Source: Saprospiraceae bacterium
Lineage (GTDB): Bacteria; Bacteroidota; Bacteroidia; Chitinophagales; Saprospiraceae
Assembly (NCBI GenBank): GCA_016717265.1
Contig: JADKFX010000001.1
Span: forward strand, 3,484,501-3,548,500
DNA: 64,000 nucleotides
Direction: 5' to 3'
Each line of letters begins with the position of its first letter. Positions within the stretch are counted from its first letter, which is position 1. A program made the translations under genes and the position numbers. Of this stretch, positions 35,899-45,112 are shown one piece after another. The notes under the pieces are model-generated. The model ran no database searches. It worked only from the letters and a program-made list of their open reading frames with translations, and was not told the origin of the DNA.

Positions 35899-37173
35899 AT
35901 GTTTTACAAAATCCTTAAAATATGGGCACAACTAGCGTTTAGGCTATATTTTAGAAGAATATTCATTCAAGGTAAAGAAAACATCCCTAAAAAAGGTCCA
36001 GTCATTTTTTTGGTAAATCATCCAAATTCATTCTTAGAAGCTTGTATTATTGCTGCCTATCAACATAGAGATTTGCATTTTCTTGTACGGGGCGATATGT
36101 TTGATAAAAAATGGTTACTCCCTATATTAAAATCCACGTATCAAATTCCTATATTTAGATTTAAGGATGGCTTTGGAAAATTAAGGAATAATAAAAGCAC
36201 ATTCGATCAGTCATTTCAGGTACTTTCTGAAGGAAATGCACTACTACTCTTTCCTGAAGCCAGTTCAATGCTCGTAAAATATTTAAGACCTTTACAAAAA
36301 GGGGCTTCAAGATTGGCCATAGGTACCCTGGAGGAAAAAAACGTTGACTCCTTAACCATCATTCCTACTGGTATCTACTACATTGATCCAACAATCAGTA
36401 GAAACGATGTTTATTTAAAGTTTGGATCGCCCATTGATATGAAATCCTGGTATGATGAGAATAAACATCTTGAAGACAAACTAACAGCTCTAACGGCATT
36501 TTTTCAAGAAAAAATGGAAGCTGTTGTAATTTCTATAAGTCATATAAATAATGAAAAAATATATGATCAAGCATTTGAAATTACTGAAAAAGAAATATCA
36601 CCCTATACCAATGCAGGCGTTTTAAAAAATGTAAATGCATTTTCAAATCTTGTAAAATTTGTTACAAAATTAAATCAACTTTCGGAAAGAAATATCCTGG
36701 AATTAGGGTCCTTAATAAGCCAATATATAAAACCAGTTCAAAATATTAAATCCATAGATGCAAGCATCCGATTTAGTTTACAATCAAAGTTAATTATAAT
36801 TTTTAAAACTATTTTTTGCTTTGCAATTGGAATTTCAGGGTTTCTTGTTTATTTAATTCCACTGGCATTTTCAAAAGCATTTGCAAAAATTAAAATTAAA
36901 CATTTAGAATTTTATGCACCCGTTAGATTAGCAATTAGTATGGGAACCCATCTTTTAACAAGTATTGTTGTATTTCTTATATTAACGTGTTATTTTAATA
37001 TAATCGAATCCTTACTTTTATTTATTTTTATTCAATTTTCCTTATTTGTTTTTGGACTATTTATTGATTTTGCAAGATATACAAAATCTTTCTTTGATTT
37101 TGAAGTCCTAAAAAGCAAGAATCTGGCTTTAGAAAAACGTCAAAATATTTTATCAATTACCAATACTGAATAA
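35899..37173 (+). CDS. PlsC-type acyltransferase with C-terminal membrane region
   Basis: A 424-residue membrane-associated acyltransferase. The N-terminal 240 residues carry the glycerolipid acyltransferase motifs: VNHPNSFLEACIIAA in place of the classic NHxxxxD, FRFKDGFGKL, LLLFPEASSM (FPEG-like) and the IIPTGIYY motif. Residues about 295-400 form several hydrophobic helices. It probably acylates a phospholipid or glycolipid precursor, but the acceptor is not assignable; the exchange of the motif I Asp for Glu is unusual. It is a single gene between miaA and the aminotransferase. Confidence 0.82.
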   Translation: MFYKILKIWAQLAFRLYFRRIFIQGKENIPKKGPVIFLVNHPNSFLEACIIAAYQHRDLHFLVRGDMFDKKWLLPILKSTYQIPIFRFKDGFGKLRNNKSTFDQSFQVLSEGNALLLFPEASSMLVKYLRPLQKGASRLAIGTLEEKNVDSLTIIPTGIYYIDPTISRNDVYLKFGSPIDMKSWYDENKHLEDKLTALTAFFQEKMEAVVISISHINNEKIYDQAFEITEKEISPYTNAGVLKNVNAFSNLVKFVTKLNQLSERNILELGSLISQYIKPVQNIKSIDASIRFSLQSKLIIIFKTIFCFAIGISGFLVYLIPLAFSKAFAKIKIKHLEFYAPVRLAISMGTHLLTSIVVFLILTCYFNIIESLLLFIFIQFSLFVFGLFIDFARYTKSFFDFEVLKSKNLALEKRQNILSITNTE

Positions 37174-37213
37174 TTAAATCAGGATTTTTATTTCTATTTA
37201 ACAAGCTATCGTG

Positions 37214-38341
37214 TTATGTAAAATATTCCCCAATACATTCAACAATTTTCAGAACATCTTCCTCCAGGATTTGATGGTGAATTGGTAAACGAAGCAACGA
37301 GCTTTCAAATTTTTCTGAATTTGGTAAATTTTGATTAAATTTATTGTGGTAAAATGGACTTTTATGCAATGCTAAAAAGTGGAAAACAGATTCAATTTCT
37401 TTGTTTCTCAGAAATATTTGTAATTCATTCCGAATTCTTTCATTCTCTAAAATGATGTAAAAAAAACTTCCATTAATCGTTGCAAATTCTGGAACCATTG
37501 GAAGCGACAGATTAGCATGAGCGCAATTCAATTGAAAAGCATCCATATACCATTTCCAGCTATTCAACCGATGTGCAAGTAAATCATCCAGACATTCAAG
37601 TTGGGCGTATAAAACAGCTGCTTGAAATTCAGACATACCAAAGGATGATCCGATATCCAGCCATTCATATTTTGAAACCTCATTTCTTATAAATGCTTTG
37701 CGGTTGGTTCCTTTTTCAAAAATTAAGGATGCCCGATCAAGGAATGTATCGTCATTAATAAATAAACAGCCACCTTCACCACAAGAAATCAATTTCGTTG
37801 CGTGAAAGGACATTGCCCCCAGAGGCGCAATGGTACCAAGATACTTATTTTTATATTTAGCTCCAATACCCTGTGCCGCATCTTCTATTACAAGAATCTG
37901 ATGCAATTTTGCATATTCAAGAATGGGATCCAGATCCACTGCAATTCCTGCATAATGCACAACCACAATTACTTTTGTCCGCGCATTCACCAAGGGTAAA
38001 ATTGTTTCTAATGAAATATTTGGTCGTTCCAAAATGGTATCTGCAAACCTAAGAATACAACCGTGCAAGTAGAATGCATTCGCCGTCGATACAAATGTAA
38101 AAGTTGGCAAAATAACTTCATCTCCAGCTTGAAGATTAGCCAAAATAGCTGCAAATTCTAATGCATCAGTACAAGAATTCGTAAAATAGATAGAGGGTGT
38201 ATGCAATTTGGTTTGCAGCTTAGAACTACAGAGCTGATAAAATTTTCCGCCCGTAGCTGCATTACCATTAGCTAATACTTGTTCTAAATATCCAATTGAA
38301 TTTGGTGGATTGTATGGAATATGAAAACGAATTCTTCGCAT
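37214..38341 (-). CDS. wecE: dTDP-4-oxo-6-deoxy-D-glucose transaminase (WecE/RffA-type)
   Basis: A PLP-dependent DegT/DnrJ/EryC1-family sugar aminotransferase of 375 residues. Visible are the substrate entry TNSCTDALEFAA, ILPTFTFVSTANAF, EDAAQGIGA with the PLP-interacting Asp, SFHATKLISCGEGG with the PLP-binding Lys, and IRNEVSKYEWLDIGSSFGMSEFQAA, which closely follows WecE/RffA. WecE acts on the product of RfbB, also encoded in this window, to give dTDP-Fuc4N-type sugars; the link is inferred. Divergent from a flippase gene about 140 bases away. Confidence 0.88.
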   Translation of the reverse strand: MRRIRFHIPYNPPNSIGYLEQVLANGNAATGGKFYQLCSSKLQTKLHTPSIYFTNSCTDALEFAAILANLQAGDEVILPTFTFVSTANAFYLHGCILRFADTILERPNISLETILPLVNARTKVIVVVHYAGIAVDLDPILEYAKLHQILVIEDAAQGIGAKYKNKYLGTIAPLGAMSFHATKLISCGEGGCLFINDDTFLDRASLIFEKGTNRKAFIRNEVSKYEWLDIGSSFGMSEFQAAVLYAQLECLDDLLAHRLNSWKWYMDAFQLNCAHANLSLPMVPEFATINGSFFYIILENERIRNELQIFLRNKEIESVFHFLALHKSPFYHNKFNQNLPNSEKFESSLLRLPIHHQILEEDVLKIVECIGEYFT

Positions 38342-38482
38342 GGTGATTTAAAACCAATATTTTTATAAATTTACATCATAAAAGTATAACAATCCTAATT
38401 TGGAAATATACATTGATTGTAAAACTTTACTTTGATTGCAAAATAACATTAATTATTTCGATTCCTTTAGAATACCGTATTC

Positions 38483-39979
38483 ATGGAGATTATCCAAAAA
38501 CAAAGTCTTCAAAGTTCTACAATCCATTTGGCTGGTGCGATAATAGGCGCCTTAAGTACCATTTTTATTTATCCTTTGGACCTGGGATTATATGGAATTT
38601 ATGGCTTCCTAACGAATACAGCTTCTCTTGTGGTGCCTTTTATAACATTGGGCTTTGGAAGCGTCTTGTTGCGTTACTTTCCTTATTATAATTTCTCTAA
38701 AAAAAATTATGCCGGATTTTTTGGCTTTATTTTTTCGGGATATGCATTGGGTATTCTAATTTTTTGTTCTGTTTTTTTAATCTTCTATCCTGAAATTTTA
38801 TCCTTTTTATCTAAAAGTGATGACCAGATTAAAAGTTTTGTAATTATTTTATTACCCTTAACGATTTTGTATGTGATCTTTGAATTATTCAACACAATTT
38901 CTATAAATTTTCAACAAATTACGATACCAGCTTTAGTAATATTTATTATGAAGTTGTTACTTCCAATACTGTTCATATTAAGTGTACAAAATATCTTAAC
39001 AAGGTTTCAATTTTCAATTTGCATCTGTCTATACTATGTTCTTGCTATTTGCTGGCTTATTTTATATCTCAAAAAAAAGGACAAACTGTTTGTTGATTTA
39101 AGTTTTAATTACAAACCCTTTACAAGAATCAAGCAAATGTTAAAATTTGCAGGATTTTCAATTTTAGGTGGTGCTAGTGCAATCCTTGCTTTGAGAATTG
39201 ATTCCATACTAGTTACATCCTTTATCGGTGCTGAAGCCAATGGTCAATTTACATTGGCCATCTTTATTTGCAATGTGGCCTATATTCCTGCTACTGCTTT
39301 AACAGATAGTTTAAATGCTGTGGTATCCGCCATTTCAAAAAATCAAGATAATTCAGAACTTCAAAAAATATATACGAAATCATCCCGGAATATGTTTATT
39401 CCAACCTTATGGATCGCAATGTGTATTTATGTATCATTTCTTTCACTAAGTCAGCTGATGCCCAATACAGAAAAAGTGGCATACATATATCCTGCTATTG
39501 GATGGTTATTGCTCGCTAGAATAATAGATGCAATGACAGGTGTAAATCACCATATATTGTCGTATTCAAAATATTATACTTTAGAATTATACTTACTCCT
39601 TTTAATGGCTATTCTCAATATTATTTTGAATTATGTATTGTTACCAATCTATGGCATTCATGGTGCAGCGTTTGCTACGTTTGCATCGGTATGCATTTAT
39701 AATATACTTAAAACCTGGATCGTATATTTAAAATTAGGGCTGCATCCATTTTCGAAAGAAACATTTCAAATTGCAGTTATCGGCATTGGATATACAATTT
39801 TCATTCTAAATATTTCATTTCCATTCAATGCGTTCGCAAATCTTTTAATTTATTCAGGAATACTTAGTATACTATTTTTAGGAACTCTTTATTATTTAAA
39901 TTTGTCGCCAGATTTAAATCAATTAATAATTAGCATATTTAAGAAATTAAATCGCAATAATCTACCTCGTAGCACCTGA
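38483..39979 (+). CDS. Wzx-like polysaccharide/oligosaccharide flippase
   Basis: A 498-residue inner-membrane protein with 12-14 hydrophobic segments and the layout of the MATE/PST flippase superfamily (MEIIQKQSLQSSTIHLAGAI..., then a long Lys-rich loop near residues 195-215). Members flip lipid-linked sugar units across the membrane. The divergent aminotransferase suggests it may export an amino-deoxysugar-containing glycan. Its 3' end overlaps the convergent lptD gene by 18 bases. No Wzy polymerase seen in the window. Confidence 0.85.
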   Translation: MEIIQKQSLQSSTIHLAGAIIGALSTIFIYPLDLGLYGIYGFLTNTASLVVPFITLGFGSVLLRYFPYYNFSKKNYAGFFGFIFSGYALGILIFCSVFLIFYPEILSFLSKSDDQIKSFVIILLPLTILYVIFELFNTISINFQQITIPALVIFIMKLLLPILFILSVQNILTRFQFSICICLYYVLAICWLILYLKKKDKLFVDLSFNYKPFTRIKQMLKFAGFSILGGASAILALRIDSILVTSFIGAEANGQFTLAIFICNVAYIPATALTDSLNAVVSAISKNQDNSELQKIYTKSSRNMFIPTLWIAMCIYVSFLSLSQLMPNTEKVAYIYPAIGWLLLARIIDAMTGVNHHILSYSKYYTLELYLLLLMAILNIILNYVLLPIYGIHGAAFATFASVCIYNILKTWIVYLKLGLHPFSKETFQIAVIGIGYTIFILNISFPFNAFANLLIYSGILSILFLGTLYYLNLSPDLNQLIISIFKKLNRNNLPRST

Positions 39980-42580
39980 AAAAGATTGATTGTTTGGAAT
40001 TCGAATAAAATCTAGGGAGCCGGGTTTTACGCCTAAAACAAAGGAGTAATAACCAAATTGTGGAGACCAGTCAAATCGCATAGTCCAACAATGGAGATCT
40101 CTTTCTAAACCAAGCGTTGGATATTGAATTCCGTTTTTATCAAAGTTGTATGAAATATTATTTATATTGATTCTCCAATTACTAGTTAAAGGAATACTAC
40201 CATTAATTGTCAAATTATGGAGTGTCCTTTGAAAAGTATCTTTTCCACTTTCTAAACGGGTATGTCTAAAATTAATAATATACTGGATATTAAAATCATA
40301 AAAAAGTTCTTGCAATGCTGGTTTTGCTGCATCCTTTTTACTAAGAAATTCTTTATTGACTAAACCAACAAGTTGGCCGATTGTCATTCCTGAGCTTATA
40401 TTTAAATAAGAGGATGTTACATAGGCCAATTTTTTATTTTTCCTTACTGCAAAAGTCTTGGAACGAATTTCTTTTCCGTTAATCAAAATTCTACCATAAG
40501 GATCCATATTTAAACCATAATATAAGGTCGTAATACCCTTAAATAATCGATTACTTCCACTAGCTGAAATAATACTCAACTTAAATGTATCGGCAAATAC
40601 ATTATAATTTCCTGAAAAATTGAAACCTTCAATGATTGGAATTTTTTTGGCTATAGTATCCTTCTTTGAATAATATTTCATTTCTATCCGATTGCCTAAA
40701 CTAAAACCTATATTAAAATTTTCACCTGGTACGGAAGGTTCGCCAAATGGGCTTTTCGCAAAAATTAAATATTCTTTTATTGTGTTAAAAGAATCCCGAA
40801 GATCCGTATTTACAGTTCTATAATAATTAAATGGTTTGTCATGGTAGTTTGGTGAAAAATTAAAACTAATACTCGGCGTCATTTGATGTCTTATTCCTCT
40901 AAACCAACCTTTTGATGACAAAATTTGACCAAAAATTTGTGTATTCACACTGGCACCTGTTGAAAATGTTCGGAATGGGAAAAAGCCTTTATTTAGAAAC
41001 TCTTCTTCAATACCATAAATGGAATCTTTTCGCACGCTATCATAAACAACGGTATCCTTCAAACGCAATTCCCGAGAATAAAAAGTGATCTCTTCATTAT
41101 ATGCAATACTTGGCGTAATATTAAAATACTTTAACAATTTAAAAGTCGCATTCAAATCTGCCCGATGTTTAAATCCATATTGAAGATCTTCTAATGTTTT
41201 ACTGCTGAAAAGACTGGTATCTGTTGTATTCAAAGTATTTCTAATTTGAGAACTATAGGATAAATTAATACGGTCATACCATTTTTCCAATTGCGATATA
41301 CGATTTTTCTTTTTAAATGGGGCAATGGTTCTCATTTGAACATTTAACTCTGGCAAAGTAATATTCAATTCATGTGAAATTAGATTCTGAGAATGGGTCA
41401 TGGATGCCGATAATGAGAATGGGCTATTTGGAAAGGTATAATTATAATTTAAATTAGAGCGAAGTACGTTATTCAAAGAACGAGCAGCATCATAATAAAC
41501 CAATTTACTAAATCCTCTGGTTTCGATATCCATACTACCACCAAAACTTTGGTATGGATGAGCTCCTGCATCCTGATTATGATTCCATCTTAAACTGATT
41601 GGCCGGTTAATATTCTTTTTATAATCATTTGGTATTTCCTGAATTCTATTTTCAAATTGCAAGGTAAAGCTTCCAGAATATTTATATTTTTTCTTATAGT
41701 TACCACTGGTATTCAATTTAAAAGAACCTTTAAAAAAAACATCCACTAAAAATTTCAAGTCCACATGGTCGCTTATTGGCCAATAATATCCTATATCCGC
41801 TAATCCAAATCCACGATCATCATATTCATATCGTTTGGGAAATAGAATTCCTGATCTTGCATTCTTTGAAATTGGAAAAAAACCAAATGGTAACCATAAA
41901 GGTGTTGGGACATCATTAATGACAACATTTGATGGGCCTACTACGACCAACTTATTTGGAATGATTTTTTGCCGTTTACTATAGATCCCAAAATGAGGAT
42001 GCTCCGCATCGCAACTGGTAATTAAAGCATCCTGATTATAAATTACATCGTCTCCACCACTATCTTTACTTTGTTTTGAAATAAACTTGGTCTCTTCTCC
42101 ATGAATATAAAGGTCTCCTTCTTTTGTAATGACCTGTTCGATTGAACCTTTCTTCGTTTTAAAATTATAACTTATTTTTTGCGCTTTAAAGGCTTGATCT
42201 CCCTCTTTAAATTCTGGAATTCCCGTTTTATTTCCGATACTATCTAACAAAGGAGTCGCAATCGCAAGATTCGTATTCATCTCAATTCGGATATAATCTG
42301 CCTTGATATCCATGGTTTTATAATGGATAAACGCATGCCCGTATAAGTGAATCACCTTATTTATATAATCAAACCGGACCTTATCATCTGCACCATACTC
42401 AACCGGAACATCAATACTATCGGAAGAAACTAAAAACAAGCTTCCTCCCTTTAAAACCAGGGAATCACCTTGTATAGATGCACTGTTGAGGCTATCTATA
42501 GGCTTTAAGGTATCTAGTATCTGGGCATGGATAGTTGATCCAAAAAGATATATTAATAAAAAAAGATATATTTTATTCAA
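39962..42580 (-). CDS. lptD: LPS-assembly outer-membrane protein LptD (Bacteroidota type)
   Basis: Inserts LPS into the outer leaflet of the outer membrane. The 872-residue protein has a signal peptide (IYLFLLIYLFGSTIHAQ) and an OstA/LptA-like N-terminal jelly roll (FDYINKVIHLYGHAFIHY, MDIKADYIRIEMNTN). The family motif around VIYNQDALITSCDAEHPHF follows, with PLWLPFGFFPISKNARSGILFP and a large C-terminal beta-barrel. The length matches Bacteroidota LptD. Its start faces the amidase gene, an arrangement common in the phylum. Confidence 0.9.
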   Translation of the reverse strand: MNKIYLFLLIYLFGSTIHAQILDTLKPIDSLNSASIQGDSLVLKGGSLFLVSSDSIDVPVEYGADDKVRFDYINKVIHLYGHAFIHYKTMDIKADYIRIEMNTNLAIATPLLDSIGNKTGIPEFKEGDQAFKAQKISYNFKTKKGSIEQVITKEGDLYIHGEETKFISKQSKDSGGDDVIYNQDALITSCDAEHPHFGIYSKRQKIIPNKLVVVGPSNVVINDVPTPLWLPFGFFPISKNARSGILFPKRYEYDDRGFGLADIGYYWPISDHVDLKFLVDVFFKGSFKLNTSGNYKKKYKYSGSFTLQFENRIQEIPNDYKKNINRPISLRWNHNQDAGAHPYQSFGGSMDIETRGFSKLVYYDAARSLNNVLRSNLNYNYTFPNSPFSLSASMTHSQNLISHELNITLPELNVQMRTIAPFKKKNRISQLEKWYDRINLSYSSQIRNTLNTTDTSLFSSKTLEDLQYGFKHRADLNATFKLLKYFNITPSIAYNEEITFYSRELRLKDTVVYDSVRKDSIYGIEEEFLNKGFFPFRTFSTGASVNTQIFGQILSSKGWFRGIRHQMTPSISFNFSPNYHDKPFNYYRTVNTDLRDSFNTIKEYLIFAKSPFGEPSVPGENFNIGFSLGNRIEMKYYSKKDTIAKKIPIIEGFNFSGNYNVFADTFKLSIISASGSNRLFKGITTLYYGLNMDPYGRILINGKEIRSKTFAVRKNKKLAYVTSSYLNISSGMTIGQLVGLVNKEFLSKKDAAKPALQELFYDFNIQYIINFRHTRLESGKDTFQRTLHNLTINGSIPLTSNWRININNISYNFDKNGIQYPTLGLERDLHCWTMRFDWSPQFGYYSFVLGVKPGSLDFIRIPNNQSFSGATR

Positions 42581-42620
42581 AAAATTATAGTAATTTATAT
42601 ATATTATTTTATTTAATGTG

Positions 42621-42628
42621 TATATTTG
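42621..42628 (+). promoter_or_regulatory. Candidate -7 box for amidase/mlaD
   Basis: TATATTTG matches TAnnTTTG exactly, 18 bases before the ATG at 42647, and again covers an in-frame TTG (42626) that would otherwise be read as an upstream start. Confidence 0.5.
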
Positions 42629-42646
42629 TACTTAAGAAAACAAAAC

Positions 42647-43756
42647 ATGCAAAACTACGACAGCTCTTCAAGCATTGCAAGTGTATGTAAAATACTGAAA
42701 TTCATTTTAATAACGACATACATTTCAATTAGCGTATTAAAAGCGCAACAACCTTTATTTTCATCCGGGGTAGCAATCGTTTTAGATCCAGGACATGGGG
42801 GTAAAGATGAGGGTGCTATTGGAAAATTATGTTCGGAAAAACAGGTTTGCCTCTCCATTTGCAATAAAATTCAACATTTAATTAACGACCAGATACCAGA
42901 TGCCGCAGTTTTTTTTACCAGGCAAACAGATACCTTTATTCCATTACATGCCAGGTCTAAAATGGCAAATGAGTTAAATGCAGATTTATTTATATCTGTT
43001 CATTGTAATGCATTGCCTGGAAATCATGCCTCCGTTCGCGGTACAGAAACTTATGTAATGGGGCTTCATAAAGCGGAAAGTAATTTAAATGTAGCAAAAA
43101 GGGAAAATGCTGCTATTTTTCTTGAATCCGTAACAGACAATCATTATGATGTTTTAAATTTCGAAAACCCAGAATCCTTTATTGTACTGAATCACCTTCA
43201 AGATCAGTTTATTCAACAAAGTAATCGATTGGCGAAATCTGTTGAAGATGCTTTTGCCAAAAGACATCCTGGTAAAAGCAAAGGTGTTAAACAAGCGGGA
43301 TTTCACGTTTTGCACCAGGTTAGTATGCCAGGAATTTTAGTAGAATGTGGTTATATGACAAATTCAGATGAAGAAAAATATTTATGCTCCTCTTCTGGAC
43401 AATGGGAAATTGCACAAATGATCGTTGAAGGTATTTCAAATCATCTACTTGTCAATCCTGTTTATCCAACAATTGCCATGTCTGAACCAACTAAAAAAAC
43501 TGGAACTCTAAAGAAAGAAGCGAATGATTTGATTTATAAGATACAATTAGCTTCATCCAGGTCATGCCCAGCACCACAATCCTCCTGGAGAGCTAACCCA
43601 GAATTTGAAATTATTAAAGAAGGTGAATTGTATCGTTTGGTTTATGGAAGTTTTCTTAGTTTGGAAGAAGCTCGAAAAGAAAAAGAAATAATGAGTCAAA
43701 AAGGCTTTCATGATGCATTTATAATTAAGTATGCTGGGGATCGCAAGATTAACTAA
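42647..43756 (+). CDS. N-acetylmuramoyl-L-alanine amidase with SPOR-like tail
   Basis: A 369-residue periplasmic cell-wall amidase (Amidase_3). After an N-terminal membrane/signal segment (ILKFILITTYISISVLKAQ), the zinc site begins with LDPGHGGKDEGAIG. It continues with ISVHCNALPG, RGTETYVMG, GFHVLHQVSMPGILVECGYMTN (catalytic Glu). The C-terminal 70 residues (YKIQLASSR...FEIIKEGELYRLVYGSF.SLEEA) look like a SPOR peptidoglycan-binding domain. It cleaves the stem peptide from MurNAc during daughter-cell separation. It precedes the MlaD-type gene by about 90 bases. Confidence 0.93.
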   Translation: MQNYDSSSSIASVCKILKFILITTYISISVLKAQQPLFSSGVAIVLDPGHGGKDEGAIGKLCSEKQVCLSICNKIQHLINDQIPDAAVFFTRQTDTFIPLHARSKMANELNADLFISVHCNALPGNHASVRGTETYVMGLHKAESNLNVAKRENAAIFLESVTDNHYDVLNFENPESFIVLNHLQDQFIQQSNRLAKSVEDAFAKRHPGKSKGVKQAGFHVLHQVSMPGILVECGYMTNSDEEKYLCSSSGQWEIAQMIVEGISNHLLVNPVYPTIAMSEPTKKTGTLKKEANDLIYKIQLASSRSCPAPQSSWRANPEFEIIKEGELYRLVYGSFLSLEEARKEKEIMSQKGFHDAFIIKYAGDRKIN

Positions 43757-43846
43757 AGAAAGGACACAAATCGGGAAGGAAGATAAAAGCATCCGATTTT
43801 TCGTACTTTTGCCCTAAGAATAACAATCATATAATTTAGAATAAGT

Positions 43847-44893
43847 TTGCGTAACGAAATTAAAGTAGGAATACTCGGGGTTGTAACCTTGACATTATTG
43901 ATTTTTGGGTATAAGTATTTGAAAGGAAGCAATTTGCTTGACCGTTCGAAAACTTATTACGTCAAATATCCTGATGTAGGACAAATGGATCCTTCGTCAC
44001 CTGTTCTGACCAGAGGATTTAAAGTGGGTACGGTCACTAAAATTGAGTTAGACCCAACTAACCCTAAATTAGTCCTGGTTACCATAGATGTTAAAAATGA
44101 AATAAAAATTCCAAAAGAAACCAAGGCAATTTTAGTAAGTCAAGGTTTAATTGGAGGAAAAGCAATAGTTCTTCAGTTTAATGAATATTGTGATACAGAT
44201 TGCCTACCCAATAAATCTTTAATTGAAGGTGAAATCGCTGGGATGCTTTCCAGTATGTTCAGTAAAGATGAAGTAAAAGATTATACGCAAACTATTGGTA
44301 AAGAATTAAATACACTGCTAGACACAAGTAGCACAAATCAGAATGTACAATTGGCTGCAACGGTTCGAAACGTGCATACGATCCTGGATAATTTGGCGAA
44401 ATCTACAATCCAATTAAATCATTTACTGACAAACTCTGCCCAAAATATCAATAACTCACTTGTAAATTTGAACCAATTAACTTCAAGTTTATCAAAAAAT
44501 GCAAACTCAATTTCTAATTCATTGAACAATCTGGAAGCTATTTCTAATAGTTTAAAACTATCAGAACCAGGTAAACTTGTAAAATCGGCAGAACAAACGA
44601 TTACTGAAAGCCGTAAAACAATTCAAGAATTAAACTTAACCCTGGATGCAAGTCGAAAAACTGTACAAAAACTTAATAATATTTTAACAGAGGTTAATTC
44701 TGGAAATGGAAGTCTTGGAAAATTAATTAAAGATCCAACTTTATATCAAAATTTAAATCGAAGTTCAAAAAATTTAGATTTGCTTTTGCAAGACCTTCGT
44801 TTGAATCCAACCCGATATATAAATGTATCGGTCTTTGGAAAAAAAGGAACTTCCTATACAGCACCGGTAGAAGATCCCACCATGAAAAAATAA
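43847..44893 (+). CDS. MlaD/MCE-family lipid transport protein
   Basis: A 348-residue periplasmic MCE-domain protein with a single N-terminal membrane anchor (IKVGILGVVTLTLLIFGYKYL). It has the MCE core at about 35-120 (YYVKYPDVGQMDPSSPVLTRGFKVG, then VTIDVKNEIKIPKETKAIL) and a long helical tail (Asn/Ser/Leu-rich, residues 150-320). MCE proteins carry phospholipids between the two membranes. An in-frame TAA at 43832 leaves TTG at 43847 as the only plausible start, a rare case in this window. Neighbouring amidase and lptD fit an envelope-maintenance cluster. No MlaE/F in the window. Confidence 0.88.
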   Translation: MRNEIKVGILGVVTLTLLIFGYKYLKGSNLLDRSKTYYVKYPDVGQMDPSSPVLTRGFKVGTVTKIELDPTNPKLVLVTIDVKNEIKIPKETKAILVSQGLIGGKAIVLQFNEYCDTDCLPNKSLIEGEIAGMLSSMFSKDEVKDYTQTIGKELNTLLDTSSTNQNVQLAATVRNVHTILDNLAKSTIQLNHLLTNSAQNINNSLVNLNQLTSSLSKNANSISNSLNNLEAISNSLKLSEPGKLVKSAEQTITESRKTIQELNLTLDASRKTVQKLNNILTEVNSGNGSLGKLIKDPTLYQNLNRSSKNLDLLLQDLRLNPTRYINVSVFGKKGTSYTAPVEDPTMKK

Positions 44894-45112
44894 TGAATTC
44901 TTAAACTTAAATGCTCTCAAATATATATTAGTTCGTTAGCTAAATCAATTTTCCAATTTTTTTACATTATAGTCATTCTGCAAAATACTCCTATATTTTT
45001 ATCATTGGCATAAGAACTCCTTTTCCATCTGTCAATAAAAAGATACCGCAGGTCAATTGAAGCCTCCTGTTTTGACTCTTGTAAGCTAAATATTTACTTA
45101 ACTTTACCTTAC

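Noticed and set aside
39962..39979. Overlap of flippase and lptD as a sign of misassembly
   Set aside because: An 18-base convergent tail overlap is ordinary in compact genomes and both proteins are complete.
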